A model generated the notes under the pieces. The model made no database searches, had not been told where the DNA came from, and saw only the letters and a list, made by a program, of their open reading frames with translations. A stretch of DNA of 64,000 nucleotides, from the NCBI GenBank assembly GCA_029551395.1, contig JAKPFN010000046.1, forward strand, positions 24,363-88,362, given 5' to 3'. Origin of the DNA: Armatimonadota bacterium (lineage in GTDB: Bacteria; Armatimonadota; UBA5829; DTLH01). This document shows, piece by piece, positions 18,684-26,929 of the stretch (position 1 is its first letter; the number at the start of each line of letters is the position of its first letter). The translations under genes were made by a program, and so were the position numbers.

Positions 18684-20150
18684 CTACGCTTCAAACCTAA
18701 ACTTCGTGCTTCCTATCTGCACGGTATCACCGGTTTGCAGTATATGCTGGGTGATACGGTTGTTATTGACATGAGTGCCGTTGGCGCTGCCCATATCGTA
18801 AATAACGAACTGGCCACCTTCGTTTACGATTCTTGCATGTTGCCTGGATACCGTATTATCGCTGCTTAACGATATAGTCCTATCCGACTGTCGGCCAATG
18901 GTTGTTTCCCCAACGAGTATCAGATTGAATACCTGATTTGCAAACGGTCCTGATATTGCAGTAAGTCTTGGTCCAGAACCTGCCTGTGTGCCTGCATTCA
19001 GCCCAACGGTCGGTTCCGAAATTGGTTGTGCAGCCTGCGTAGCTACAGTAGCCTGCATTGTTTGTTCTGCAGCAGTGTTGTTAGGCTGCATAGGCGGCGG
19101 GCTGCCGTTAACTGAACAAGAGCAGTTACCTGAAGCATCTTTAATGCTTCCACAGAACGGGCAGATGTGCTGAGATGTTGGAATTCCCGATCCTGCTGTG
19201 CCGTAAAGGTCGTTCGACCTTGGGATTACTGACCGTGTTGCTTTATCTCGGAACAGCAGCTTTGTCATGCCTATCTGGATAATATCCCCATCCTTCAGCG
19301 TGTGCTGTTTGACCTTCTGCCCGTTGACAGATGTTCCGGCAAGCGTATTCAGGTCATGTAAAACATGCCTGTAGGGGTCTGCTTTTATCAGGAAATGCCT
19401 TGGTTCAACATCCGGGTCGCCGAAGATCGGTATATCAACCAATTCATCCCTGCCGACAACAGTTTCAGGCTTATACACCAGGAATTCCTTACCTTCATTA
19501 CGGCCTTTCAGATGAACAATAGAAGCCCGCTTGGTCACTTCTTCTATGAAACCGATGAATAGTCCTGCGGAACCTGCAGTAATCATGAAACCAATCATTC
19601 TCAATAATTGCAAAGGAACGCTAAATATCCATAGGATTTGAAAAACAAACCCACCTACTGCACCACCGATGAATCCTCCGACAGCACCGTTGATCATTTT
19701 CTTGGTAGACTCGGTTGAAAGTCCTTGTGCCAGACCTGTAAAAAGCCCAATTAGCGCCCAGCCTGCTGTGCGGCCTATTAAGACAATAATAAAAGTCAAA
19801 GTATTTGGTGGGGCATCAGGATCATAACCTGAAAGCTTCAAAAGCGGTATATAGATCAACTGGTTGCCGAGAGAAAGCCCTAATGCACCGCCGACAGCGC
19901 CAACAGCAAGTCCAATAAATATGCTCTTGTACGCATCTTTCCGAGACACGCCGGACAATGCTTCGGCAAGCCCCAGCCCAAGGCCAAGAAACATGCCAAA
20001 AATCCCGCCGAGCGTTATCATCTGTGGGTATGTTAAGTCTCTATTACTCATATCACCGGATGGTGTAAGTGCCTCGATTGGTTCTACGATTATCCAGGCA
20101 ATCAATCCACCCAGTGCAGCGAGTATAAGATATCGAGCAATTCTTGCCAA
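18684..20150 (-). CDS. Polytopic membrane protein with two FHA domains
   Basis: A 488-residue protein. About six glycine-rich membrane helices (residues 5-190) contain repeated GxxxG-type segments such as GGIFGMFLGLGLGLAEAL. FHA1 lies near 215-290 (VVGRDELVDIPIFGDPDVEP, GTSVNG), then a zinc-ribbon-like CPFCG...CSC, a Gln/Ala/Thr-rich linker and a C-terminal FHA2 (IGRQSDRTISLSSDNTVSR, GSANGTHVN). The start is TTG 20150, eight bases after GGAG. It probably brings phosphothreonine recognition to the membrane. Confidence 0.92.
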   Translation of the reverse strand: MARIARYLILAALGGLIAWIIVEPIEALTPSGDMSNRDLTYPQMITLGGIFGMFLGLGLGLAEALSGVSRKDAYKSIFIGLAVGAVGGALGLSLGNQLIYIPLLKLSGYDPDAPPNTLTFIIVLIGRTAGWALIGLFTGLAQGLSTESTKKMINGAVGGFIGGAVGGFVFQILWIFSVPLQLLRMIGFMITAGSAGLFIGFIEEVTKRASIVHLKGRNEGKEFLVYKPETVVGRDELVDIPIFGDPDVEPRHFLIKADPYRHVLHDLNTLAGTSVNGQKVKQHTLKDGDIIQIGMTKLLFRDKATRSVIPRSNDLYGTAGSGIPTSQHICPFCGSIKDASGNCSCSVNGSPPPMQPNNTAAEQTMQATVATQAAQPISEPTVGLNAGTQAGSGPRLTAISGPFANQVFNLILVGETTIGRQSDRTISLSSDNTVSRQHARIVNEGGQFVIYDMGSANGTHVNNNRITQHILQTGDTVQIGSTKFRFEA

Positions 20151-20174
20151 TAGTTAGTCTCCAACTGACAGTTA

Positions 20175-21485
20175 TCAGACTTCGAATCTGAACTTGGTAC
20201 TTCCTATCTGTATTTCATCACCAGGCTGCAACTGATGCCTTCCGGTGATGCGCATTCCATTGACATAAGTTCCGTTTGAACTGCCTTCATCGGTGATTGT
20301 AAATGAACCGTTTTCCTTTGCAATTCTTGCATGTCTACGGGAAGCAGTATTGTCCTCTGGTAAAGCTATCTCATTGTCTGGGTCACGCCCTACAATAATG
20401 CTGTCACCAGATATCTCGAATATTCTGCTGGAATATTGACCTTGAGTGCCTATCAACCTGGGTATTCCGATGGTGCCAGATGCAGGTGTGGCGGAAGATT
20501 GTGCATCTACACTGCAGGCACAATTGCCGGTTACAGGGTCTTTTCTCTGACCGCAGAACTGGCAGATATTTGGATCTATATGCTGTTGAGGTTCTGCTGC
20601 AGGGACAGTTCCGGCATCAGCAGTATCTTGTGGGAATTGCACTCCCAGCTTCCTCAGGCTGCTTTCAAAGCTGCCGCCTTTGGCTTTGATGATAACATAA
20701 CCGATGAATCCTATCATCCCGATGATAGCAAGACCCATAATATACTGCAGCCAGGCAAATGATGGTTGATCATCCTTTTTTGCTTTCGTAGGAGCAGGTT
20801 CGCCGTCCTCACTTACCGCAGCAGAATCGCTTGAAGCCATAGCAGTCTTTACCTTTACAGTTCGGACTTTACCTGCTACTGGAACTTCCTCGACATAAAT
20901 AGGCTCATCTCGTTCAGTCGGGATTTCAAGGTCAACCGTCATCCTTCGAGTTCCGTTGTATTGAACTTCGACACTGACAGCGCCGGCGGCAATATCATGA
21001 AACTCTGCGACTCCTTCTGACAGTGGGTCCACAAGAACCGTAAAAACATCCGAGTTGGCATCGGTCAGCGTTACGACAGCAGACTCTAATCTCTCGTTTT
21101 CTTTGCCACTGGTTGGTTTTAGGACAACCTGAACAGTGCGGACGAGGTCGAAATCGGTATCTTTTAACTTGAGGTCTTTCTTATCCTGTAGATTCTCCAG
21201 ATTTTTGGCTGCTACATTGCCGGTTTTCGGGTTGTAAATCTTCAATGTGCCCTTTGGGAGCTTGCCTTCGACAGCGGTGAGTGCCAGATCGATGTTTGTA
21301 TCGGCTCCGGCAGCGTGGACAGGGGCATTTAGCTTGATTTTGCCTGCTTCATCTTCCAATTCAAGCCAGTAGATGTAACTGCCTTTCTCCGGGAATGTAA
21401 CTTCAATGGTAGGATCAGCAATTAATGCGGTTGTCAGAAAGGAGAATGCAATTACAATCAGAACGGCTACTGCTTTTTGTCTCAT
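20175..21485 (-). CDS. Single-pass membrane protein, extracytoplasmic beta region and cytoplasmic FHA domain
   Basis: A 436-residue protein. A signal sequence (RQKAVAVLIVIAFSFL) is followed by an extracytoplasmic, probably beta-sandwich region up to about residue 240. A membrane helix follows (LQYIMGLAIIGMIGFIGYVI), then a zinc-ribbon-like CQFCG...CAC and an FHA domain at the C terminus (VGRDPDNEIALPEDNTASRR, GSSNGTYVNG). I use ATG 21485, since AAGGATG lies just upstream and the signal peptide begins there. ATG 21503 overlaps the nnrD stop. The layout suggests it links an outside signal to phosphothreonine binding inside. Confidence 0.9.
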   Translation of the reverse strand: MRQKAVAVLIVIAFSFLTTALIADPTIEVTFPEKGSYIYWLELEDEAGKIKLNAPVHAAGADTNIDLALTAVEGKLPKGTLKIYNPKTGNVAAKNLENLQDKKDLKLKDTDFDLVRTVQVVLKPTSGKENERLESAVVTLTDANSDVFTVLVDPLSEGVAEFHDIAAGAVSVEVQYNGTRRMTVDLEIPTERDEPIYVEEVPVAGKVRTVKVKTAMASSDSAAVSEDGEPAPTKAKKDDQPSFAWLQYIMGLAIIGMIGFIGYVIIKAKGGSFESSLRKLGVQFPQDTADAGTVPAAEPQQHIDPNICQFCGQRKDPVTGNCACSVDAQSSATPASGTIGIPRLIGTQGQYSSRIFEISGDSIIVGRDPDNEIALPEDNTASRRHARIAKENGSFTITDEGSSNGTYVNGMRITGRHQLQPGDEIQIGSTKFRFEV

Positions 21486-21499
21486 ATACTCATCCTTTA

Positions 21500-23050
21500 T
21501 CATTCGTTATCAGCTCCAACTTCCGCAAGTGCTCTTGGGAGCAGCGGCAGAAGGTCAGTGGCCGAAACACCGGCGTCACCTATCTTATCCTCTGTTAATT
21601 CACCAGCCCTGCCGTGTAAATAGACACCACAGATTGCAGCATCTAATGGTTCCAGCCCCTGGGCGAGGAGTCCGACGATTGCACCAGTAAGTATATCACC
21701 AGTTCCCCCGGAAGCCAGCGCAACACTGCCGGTAGAATTGATCCATGCTTCACCGGAAGGAGATGCAATCACGGTTGAAGCACCTTTGAGCACCATAGTA
21801 ACGCCAAATCTTTCAGCCGCATCCTGAGCAGCCTTCAGTCTGTTAGACTGTATGGCTTCTACTGGGGTTCCTGTGAGGCGAGACATCTCACCAGGATGAG
21901 GAGTTAGGATGGCAGGTGATTTGAGCCTGCTTAGTACGGTTGTATCCTCTGCGATGGCATTCAAACCGTCTGCATCGATAACCATCGGTTTGTCGATTTG
22001 TGGAAGCAGTTCATGAATAAAAGCGATTGTCTCAGGATTCTTTCCAATCCCAGGGCCGATGGCGACAGCATCACATCTGTCAATCAGTTCCAGTGCTTTA
22101 TCAACTGCAGAACGAGAAAATGATCGGTCTGGGGTTTCAGGAAGTGGAACAGTCATCGCTTCAGTTACTTTTACCTCAAGAATGTCGTTCAGACTCTCGG
22201 GTACGGCCAGTGTGACTAGTCCAGTTCCGATGCGGACGGCAGACATTGCAGACATTGCCGCAGCACCGGTCATACCAACAGAACCAGCAATGACTGCAGC
22301 GTGCCCAAATGTGCCTTTATGAGCGTCAGGCGGCCTTGCGGGCAGCCGCAGGAATACATCCTCTTCTTCTGTGTAGAATGTTGAGATATCAGATGATTCT
22401 ATAGCTGCTTCTGGAATGCCTATCTCGGCGACCATTATCTCTCCAGCACATTCAGCTCCTGGATAAGTAGCAAGACCGATTTTAGGCAGGCCAAAGGTTA
22501 TGGTAGCGTTGGCCTGGACGCATCGCCCGCATATCTGGCCTGTATCTGCATCAAGCCCTGACGGCAGATCGACGGCTACAATAGGCCTGCCGGAGTCGTT
22601 GATGGCGTCTATGACCTCACCAGGAAGACCTGTAATCTCTCCTTTTATACCTGTGCCGAACAGTGCGTCTACAATGATGTCGCACTGAGAAAGCGCTAAT
22701 CTGAGAGATTCTGCATCTGTAATTGGATTGATTGTGATACCGGTCTTGAGGATAATTTCGTAATTGACCCGCGCATCGCCTTTTATATCTTCAGCATTTC
22801 CTGCGAGGAAGACTATTACCTCTGCGCCGACTTCATGAAGATGCCTTGTAACGACAAAACCGTCTCCGCCATTGTTGCCGCGGCCGCAAACTATTCCGAC
22901 ACGATAACCTCCGACTTCCATGAGGACATCGTAAACGAAATCGAACGTCCTGAGGCCGGCATTTTCCATCAAGATGATACTCGGGACACCGAACTCGGCA
23001 GTGGCTCGCCTGTCTAACTCTCTCATTTGTGCTGCGGTTGCAATTCTCAT
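21500..23050 (-). CDS. nnrD: Bifunctional NAD(P)H-hydrate epimerase / ADP-dependent dehydratase
   Basis: Repairs hydrated NAD(P)H. The N-terminal epimerase (NnrE) half has MRELDRRATAEFGVPSIILM and CGRGNNGGDGFVVTRHL. The C-terminal dehydratase (NnrD, ribokinase fold) half has HKGTFGHAAVIAGS, IGPGIGKN, LTPHPGEMSRL and GGTGDILTGAI. The 516-residue fused form is common in bacteria. It is the first gene of the long minus-strand run leading into the FHA genes. The ATG directly follows a tRNA-like remnant and has no strong ribosome site. Confidence 0.95.
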   Translation of the reverse strand: MRIATAAQMRELDRRATAEFGVPSIILMENAGLRTFDFVYDVLMEVGGYRVGIVCGRGNNGGDGFVVTRHLHEVGAEVIVFLAGNAEDIKGDARVNYEIILKTGITINPITDAESLRLALSQCDIIVDALFGTGIKGEITGLPGEVIDAINDSGRPIVAVDLPSGLDADTGQICGRCVQANATITFGLPKIGLATYPGAECAGEIMVAEIGIPEAAIESSDISTFYTEEEDVFLRLPARPPDAHKGTFGHAAVIAGSVGMTGAAAMSAMSAVRIGTGLVTLAVPESLNDILEVKVTEAMTVPLPETPDRSFSRSAVDKALELIDRCDAVAIGPGIGKNPETIAFIHELLPQIDKPMVIDADGLNAIAEDTTVLSRLKSPAILTPHPGEMSRLTGTPVEAIQSNRLKAAQDAAERFGVTMVLKGASTVIASPSGEAWINSTGSVALASGGTGDILTGAIVGLLAQGLEPLDAAICGVYLHGRAGELTEDKIGDAGVSATDLLPLLPRALAEVGADNE

Positions 23051-23129
23051 AGCAATGATTCCAACCTCTGGTGCCTTACACCACGACGGTTTTCAAGACC
23101 GCTCTCATTTGTGCTGTAGTTGCAGTCTT
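23020..23129. repeat. Imperfect 28-base direct repeat around the nnrD start
   Basis: The first 28 bases of nnrD coding sequence (23020-23047) recur at 23102-23129 with five differences and a perfect last 15 bases (on the minus strand CAGCACAAATGAGAG). The copies lie 82 bases apart. The upstream copy has no start codon in the matching place. The tRNA-like remnant lies between them. Confidence 0.7.
23057..23106 (-). pseudogene. Remnant of a tRNA-Ser (UGA) gene
   Basis: The minus strand reads CGGTCTTGAAAACCG, a perfect anticodon stem and loop with anticodon TGA. A serine-like long variable arm follows (CGTGGTGTAAGGCACCAG), then a degraded T-arm (GAGGTTGGAATC in place of GGTTCGAATC). The acceptor stem and D-arm are missing, so it cannot be a working tRNA. 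Confidence 0.6.
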
Positions 23130-23199
23130 ATATTAATTATGGCTTTCGAGAGTGATGTGCAACTATCCTCTATCAAGAGGCAATATGCAGTATGAATAT

Positions 23200-23565
23200 T
23201 TATTCGTCACAGGCCATCAACAGCGCTGTTGCCGTGGCGTAATATTTGGAATGTGACATAGTAATCATAACCAGGCAGCCTTCAGTCAAACGTTGTGCCA
23301 GACCGGATAATCGGACTTCAGGTTTGCCCTGCGATCCATTGATTATCTCGACATCCTGCCAGGATAATGATCTTCCTATTGCTTTTCCCACAGCCTCTTT
23401 TGCTGCGAATCGAGCCGCAAAATGCGGATAACAATCCTTTCTTGCTTTGCAGTAGTCGATTTCAACAGGTGTGAACACTCGCTTCGCAAAGCGAGGCGTA
23501 TTATCTATCACCCATGCGATTCTGTCTATTTCTATAATGTCGGTTCCAATACCAATAACTTGCAT
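23200..23565 (-). CDS. acpS: Holo-[acyl-carrier-protein] synthase
   Basis: Transfers 4'-phosphopantetheine from CoA to acyl carrier protein. The 121-residue protein shows the AcpS hallmarks GIGTDIIEIDRI (metal-binding Asp) and FAARFAAKEAVGKAIG (catalytic Glu/Lys region), with a usual C terminus. No Shine-Dalgarno precedes ATG 23565. An AT-rich TATATAAC lies 7 to 14 bases upstream, so a very short or absent leader is possible. It lies 149 bases upstream of nnrD on the same strand. Confidence 0.93.
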   Translation of the reverse strand: MQVIGIGTDIIEIDRIAWVIDNTPRFAKRVFTPVEIDYCKARKDCYPHFAARFAAKEAVGKAIGRSLSWQDVEIINGSQGKPEVRLSGLAQRLTEGCLVMITMSHSKYYATATALLMACDE

Positions 23566-23943
23566 AGTGTTTGTTATATATACGCCAAAAGACAGGTTTT
23601 TTCCTGCTTTTAAGTTATGTATACTGAGGTATTATGTCCCTGTTTATTATAGAACAAGTATTGCCACTATTTCTCTTGAGTTATTGGTTTTAATTTTAGG
23701 ATGCATCTATAGTATTTGTATCTCCAAAACCAAATTGTGCACCAACCGCAGGAATTACCTGTTTTGTATACCCGATATTATTTATTCTTGGTTCAAATAC
23801 CTGGCTGCATAATAATCAAATTAGCTTAGCTTTATTGAAATCAGTAGCAGGATTCTGCTAACATTCCCTACAGGTAAATAACAGGCAGGCACAACTGTCT
23901 GATATAACCAATCATTTATACAACTTAATAACAGGAGCTGGAA
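23566..23943. other. AT-rich divergent intergenic region
   Basis: No supportable gene between the divergent acpS and radical SAM genes. It holds two small inverted repeats. CAGG-6-CCTG lies near 23592-23605 within A/T runs. TAGCAG-4-CTGCTA lies at 23845-23860, about 85 bases before the radical SAM start. Either could be regulatory; nothing decides it. Confidence 0.4.
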
Positions 23944-25095
23944 ATGAGTTTTATTTCGATGTTGAAGAAGGGTGCCTGCGTATTTACAGATCACCCAGCT
24001 CTGATAGGATGGTATGTTCAAAATCGATTGCGTAACACTACCTTGAAATTTGAGCAAGGCCATTTGGCTGGTCTAAGCCTGTTTGCCCGTGGTGTTACGT
24101 TTAGAATAACCTCTGCGTGTAATCTTCGGTGTAAAATGTGCAGGTTCGTTGAAAGTGGAGAAGTGTTCGGTAATCCCAACGATACTCTGCCTCTTGATTT
24201 GTGGTTATCAATTGTTGACGACCTTGCTAAATATAGACCTTATATCAGCATAACTGGTGGCGAGCCAACACTTTATCCTCATTTGGAAGAAATCCTCGCA
24301 CGAATCAGAAAATATGATATGCGAAGCACCTTAACAACAAATGGTACCATGTTGGTCAAGTGTGGAGAAGCACTTGTGGAAAATGCACCCGATATGATGA
24401 TTATATCGCTGGATGGATCTGCAGAGGTGCATAATGAAGTCCGTGGACAGCCTCGAGTATTCGAAAAAGTGGCAGAAGGATTGTCGTTCATACGGGAACT
24501 GAAGACAAAGAGAAGCCAGAATTACCCAATACTGATTATCAATTCCTCCATAACAGCCTATAACTACAAAAATGCTGAGATGATGATCGATATAGCTAAA
24601 GAGCTAGGTGTTGATGCTTTGAACTACCAGTTTCAATGGTCGCTTACACCCAAAATGGTAGACGCACATAACAAGCTGCATGGGGATTTCCACCCACTAT
24701 CAGGCGAACAACTGGGTGCTGCAGATCCTCTTTCTGTAGACATAGATGAAGTTGTGGCTGTTGTTAAACGGATCAGGAAGCGAGCATCCTCATGGGAAGA
24801 AGGCATTGTCATCACATTCCATCCTGAACTGAATAATGATGAAGTTCGCCGGTGGTTTGAAGATCCGCATAACTGGGTTCAGAGAAAAGGGGCAGCATGT
24901 GCTTGGTTGAATACGGAGATACTTCCAAATGGGAATGTGGAACCATGCTTTGGTTTTGTCTGCGGCAATGTGAAGGAACAGCCCTTTTCGAAAATCTGGA
25001 ATTCGTCAACATATCGCAAATACAGAAGAAGACTGGCTAATGCAGGTGATTTCCCAGTGTGTGTAAGGTGCTGCTCATACTTTCGAAGAGATTGA
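23944..25095 (+). CDS. Radical SAM/SPASM domain protein
   Basis: A 383-residue radical SAM enzyme. The cluster motif CNLRCKMC at about residue 59-66 binds the SAM-dependent 4Fe-4S cluster, and ISITGGEPTLYP is the GGE motif. A SPASM-type C terminus begins near CAWLNTEILPNGNVEPCFGF with further cysteines CGN and CVRCCSYF, likely binding an auxiliary cluster. Such proteins often modify peptides or proteins or act in cofactor synthesis. No precursor peptide gene is evident nearby. AACAGGAGCTGG precedes ATG 23944. Confidence 0.9.
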   Translation: MSFISMLKKGACVFTDHPALIGWYVQNRLRNTTLKFEQGHLAGLSLFARGVTFRITSACNLRCKMCRFVESGEVFGNPNDTLPLDLWLSIVDDLAKYRPYISITGGEPTLYPHLEEILARIRKYDMRSTLTTNGTMLVKCGEALVENAPDMMIISLDGSAEVHNEVRGQPRVFEKVAEGLSFIRELKTKRSQNYPILIINSSITAYNYKNAEMMIDIAKELGVDALNYQFQWSLTPKMVDAHNKLHGDFHPLSGEQLGAADPLSVDIDEVVAVVKRIRKRASSWEEGIVITFHPELNNDEVRRWFEDPHNWVQRKGAACAWLNTEILPNGNVEPCFGFVCGNVKEQPFSKIWNSSTYRKYRRRLANAGDFPVCVRCCSYFRRD

Positions 25096-25142
25096 TACAG
25101 AGATATATTTTACTTACAGGGTATATTTTGTGAATTGAGTAG

Positions 25143-25171
25143 TTGAACTTCACTGTTTAACCGGGTAGAAT
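25143..25171 (+). promoter_or_regulatory. Promoter of the UroD-like gene
   Basis: TTGAAC (25143-25148), a 17-base spacer and TAGAAT (25166-25171). Transcription would start near 25178, upstream of the GGGAGG ribosome site. Confidence 0.65.
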
Positions 25172-25218
25172 AGAGTCAGGCTCCAATCATATTGTTATTT
25201 AGGGAGGAGCGCCTCTTA

Positions 25219-26199
25219 ATGACTAGTCGTGAGATTGTACGGCGAAACATTACCTTCGATAATCCACCAAGGATTGCCATCAAATTCGACGTCTTTGGGT
25301 TCAACGACTGCTACGATATCTGGCTAAAGGAAGTCACAGGCTATTATCAATTAGGCGGCGGCACGGATGAATGGGGCTGCGTCTGGAGCCAGACTGAAAT
25401 GCAGAATACTGGACAAGTAACCCATCATCCGCTTGCAAGTTGGGATGAATTTCCTGATTACAAGTTTCCTGACCCCGAAGCAGATGGAAAATATTCCAGC
25501 TTCATGAGCGACCTTGCTGGGGCAGGGGATAAATTCGTAATGTATTGCGCCGGATTGGGACTGTTCGAACGTTTTCACACGCTGCGCGGCTTCGAAAATG
25601 CCCTCATGGACCTTTATATGGAACCAGAAAAAACCCACCAACTGCTTGATGGTATTTTAGACTTCCATATGAGAGCGATTACCAAGATGCACAAGCTTGG
25701 CGGCGGTAGAATAGACGCTGCAGCAATCTCTGATGACTGGGGAACTGAAGTTGCGACCATCATCAGCCCGGACAAGTTCAGAGAGTTCTTCAAACCACGC
25801 TACATAAAACTATTCAAGCATATTCATGACCTTGGAATGCACACATGGATGCATTCATGCGGAAAAATCAACGATGTGTTGGATGATTTGATTGATGCAG
25901 GACTGGAGGTTGTGAACACGCAGCAGCCGAAGTCTGTTGGTATCGATGAATTCGGGCAGCGCTTCGCAGGTAGGATTTGCATAGAGACAATCGTTGATAC
26001 ACAGTTGACCTATCCGCATGGGACACTGGATGAAATCCGTGCTGAAGCCAGAGAACTGGTCGAAAAGTGGAATACGCCGCGCGGTGGATTCATTGCCAGC
26101 GATTATGGCGATGCTCAGGCCATTGGAACAACCATAGAGCGCCGCAAAGCGGCTTTCGAGGTCTTTGCAGAGCTTGCTGGTATAGAAATGCCGGTTTAG
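25219..26199 (+). CDS. Uroporphyrinogen decarboxylase (URO-D) family protein
   Basis: A 326-residue protein of the URO-D superfamily, which includes haem-pathway HemE and cobamide-dependent methyltransferases. The N terminus TSREIVRRNITFDNPPRI is typical. Family segments include AAISDDWGTE, KPRYIKLFKHIHDLGMHTWM and HSCGKINDVLDDLIDAGLEV. HSCG resembles the HxCG zinc site of the methyltransferase branch, so this is more likely a methyltransferase-like member than HemE. I use ATG 25219 after GGGAGG; the frame opens at 25192. Confidence 0.87.
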   Translation: MTSREIVRRNITFDNPPRIAIKFDVFGFNDCYDIWLKEVTGYYQLGGGTDEWGCVWSQTEMQNTGQVTHHPLASWDEFPDYKFPDPEADGKYSSFMSDLAGAGDKFVMYCAGLGLFERFHTLRGFENALMDLYMEPEKTHQLLDGILDFHMRAITKMHKLGGGRIDAAAISDDWGTEVATIISPDKFREFFKPRYIKLFKHIHDLGMHTWMHSCGKINDVLDDLIDAGLEVVNTQQPKSVGIDEFGQRFAGRICIETIVDTQLTYPHGTLDEIRAEARELVEKWNTPRGGFIASDYGDAQAIGTTIERRKAAFEVFAELAGIEMPV

Positions 26200-26239
26200 T
26201 TGTTGAGTAAAGCGAGAATCAATCTAAAAGGGTAAGGCT

Positions 26240-26803
26240 ATGGACATTAAGGAAGCAATTTATACACGCCGTTCGGTCAGGCAATATCAGAATAAGCAGG
26301 TAGATAGAGGTTTGATAGAACAAATCCTAGATGCTGCTGTCCAGGCACCCAGTGCGATGAATACACAGCCTTGGGTTTTCGGAGTAATACAGGATGCAAG
26401 CCTGTTGAGAGAAATCTCAAATAAATCCAAGGTAACGATGCTGGAGATAATAGGTCAGGGGCCAGAGCTTGAAAGATACCGTGAGACATTAAGTGACCCT
26501 GCTTTTAATATCTTTTATAATGCACCTTCGTTGATTCTGATTATGTCTAAGCCTGGTATAAGTCCGATGCCTGAGGTAGATTGCGTTCTTGCTGCAGAAA
26601 ACCTGATGCTGACGGCTAGAAGTCTGGGTTTAGGAACTTGTTGGATGGGGTTTGCCACTCCATATCTTAATACTCCTGATGGCAAAAAGATGCTTGGAAT
26701 CCCGGATGAGTATTCGGTAATCGCACCGTTGATAATAGGTTATCCCGCGCAGGAATTTGAGGAGATCGAAAAGAATCCGCCAGAGATATTATTCTGGAAA
26801 TAA
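26240..26803 (+). CDS. Nitroreductase family protein
   Basis: A 187-residue FMN-dependent oxidoreductase. It opens with [20 protein letters not shown] and contains [12 protein letters not shown] and [14 protein letters not shown], the usual FMN-binding and dimer segments. It is longer than the nitroreductase at 5288-5785 and only loosely similar. AAGGGTAAGG precedes ATG 26240. It lies 40 bases after the UroD-like gene, probably on the same transcript, and ends in a strong terminator. Its substrate is unknown. Confidence 0.88.
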   Translation: MDIKEAIYTRRSVRQYQNKQVDRGLIEQILDAAVQAPSAMNTQPWVFGVIQDASLLREISNKSKVTMLEIIGQGPELERYRETLSDPAFNIFYNAPSLILIMSKPGISPMPEVDCVLAAENLMLTARSLGLGTCWMGFATPYLNTPDGKKMLGIPDEYSVIAPLIIGYPAQEFEEIEKNPPEILFWK

Positions 26804-26851
26804 CTCTGGCGAGAAACCAACGAGCTACACAGGTACCGATTGTGTAGTTCC

Positions 26852-26898
26852 AGATAATGCAGGATTTCCCCCGGGTTTCCTGCATTATCTTTTTTTTT
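26852..26898 (+). terminator. Strong intrinsic terminator after nitroreductase gene
   Basis: A perfect 13-base-pair stem, AGATAATGCAGGA (26852-26864) with TCCTGCATTATCT (26878-26890), followed by a run of nine T residues. Confidence 0.92.
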
Positions 26899-26929
26899 AG
26901 ATGATACCAGTGATAAACAACTCCAGGCT

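Noticed and set aside
18684..19400. Possible type VI secretion link suggested by the FHA, PP2C, kinase and vWA genes
   Set aside because: No Tss, Hcp, VgrG or ClpV gene is present; the set fits a stand-alone signalling cluster better.
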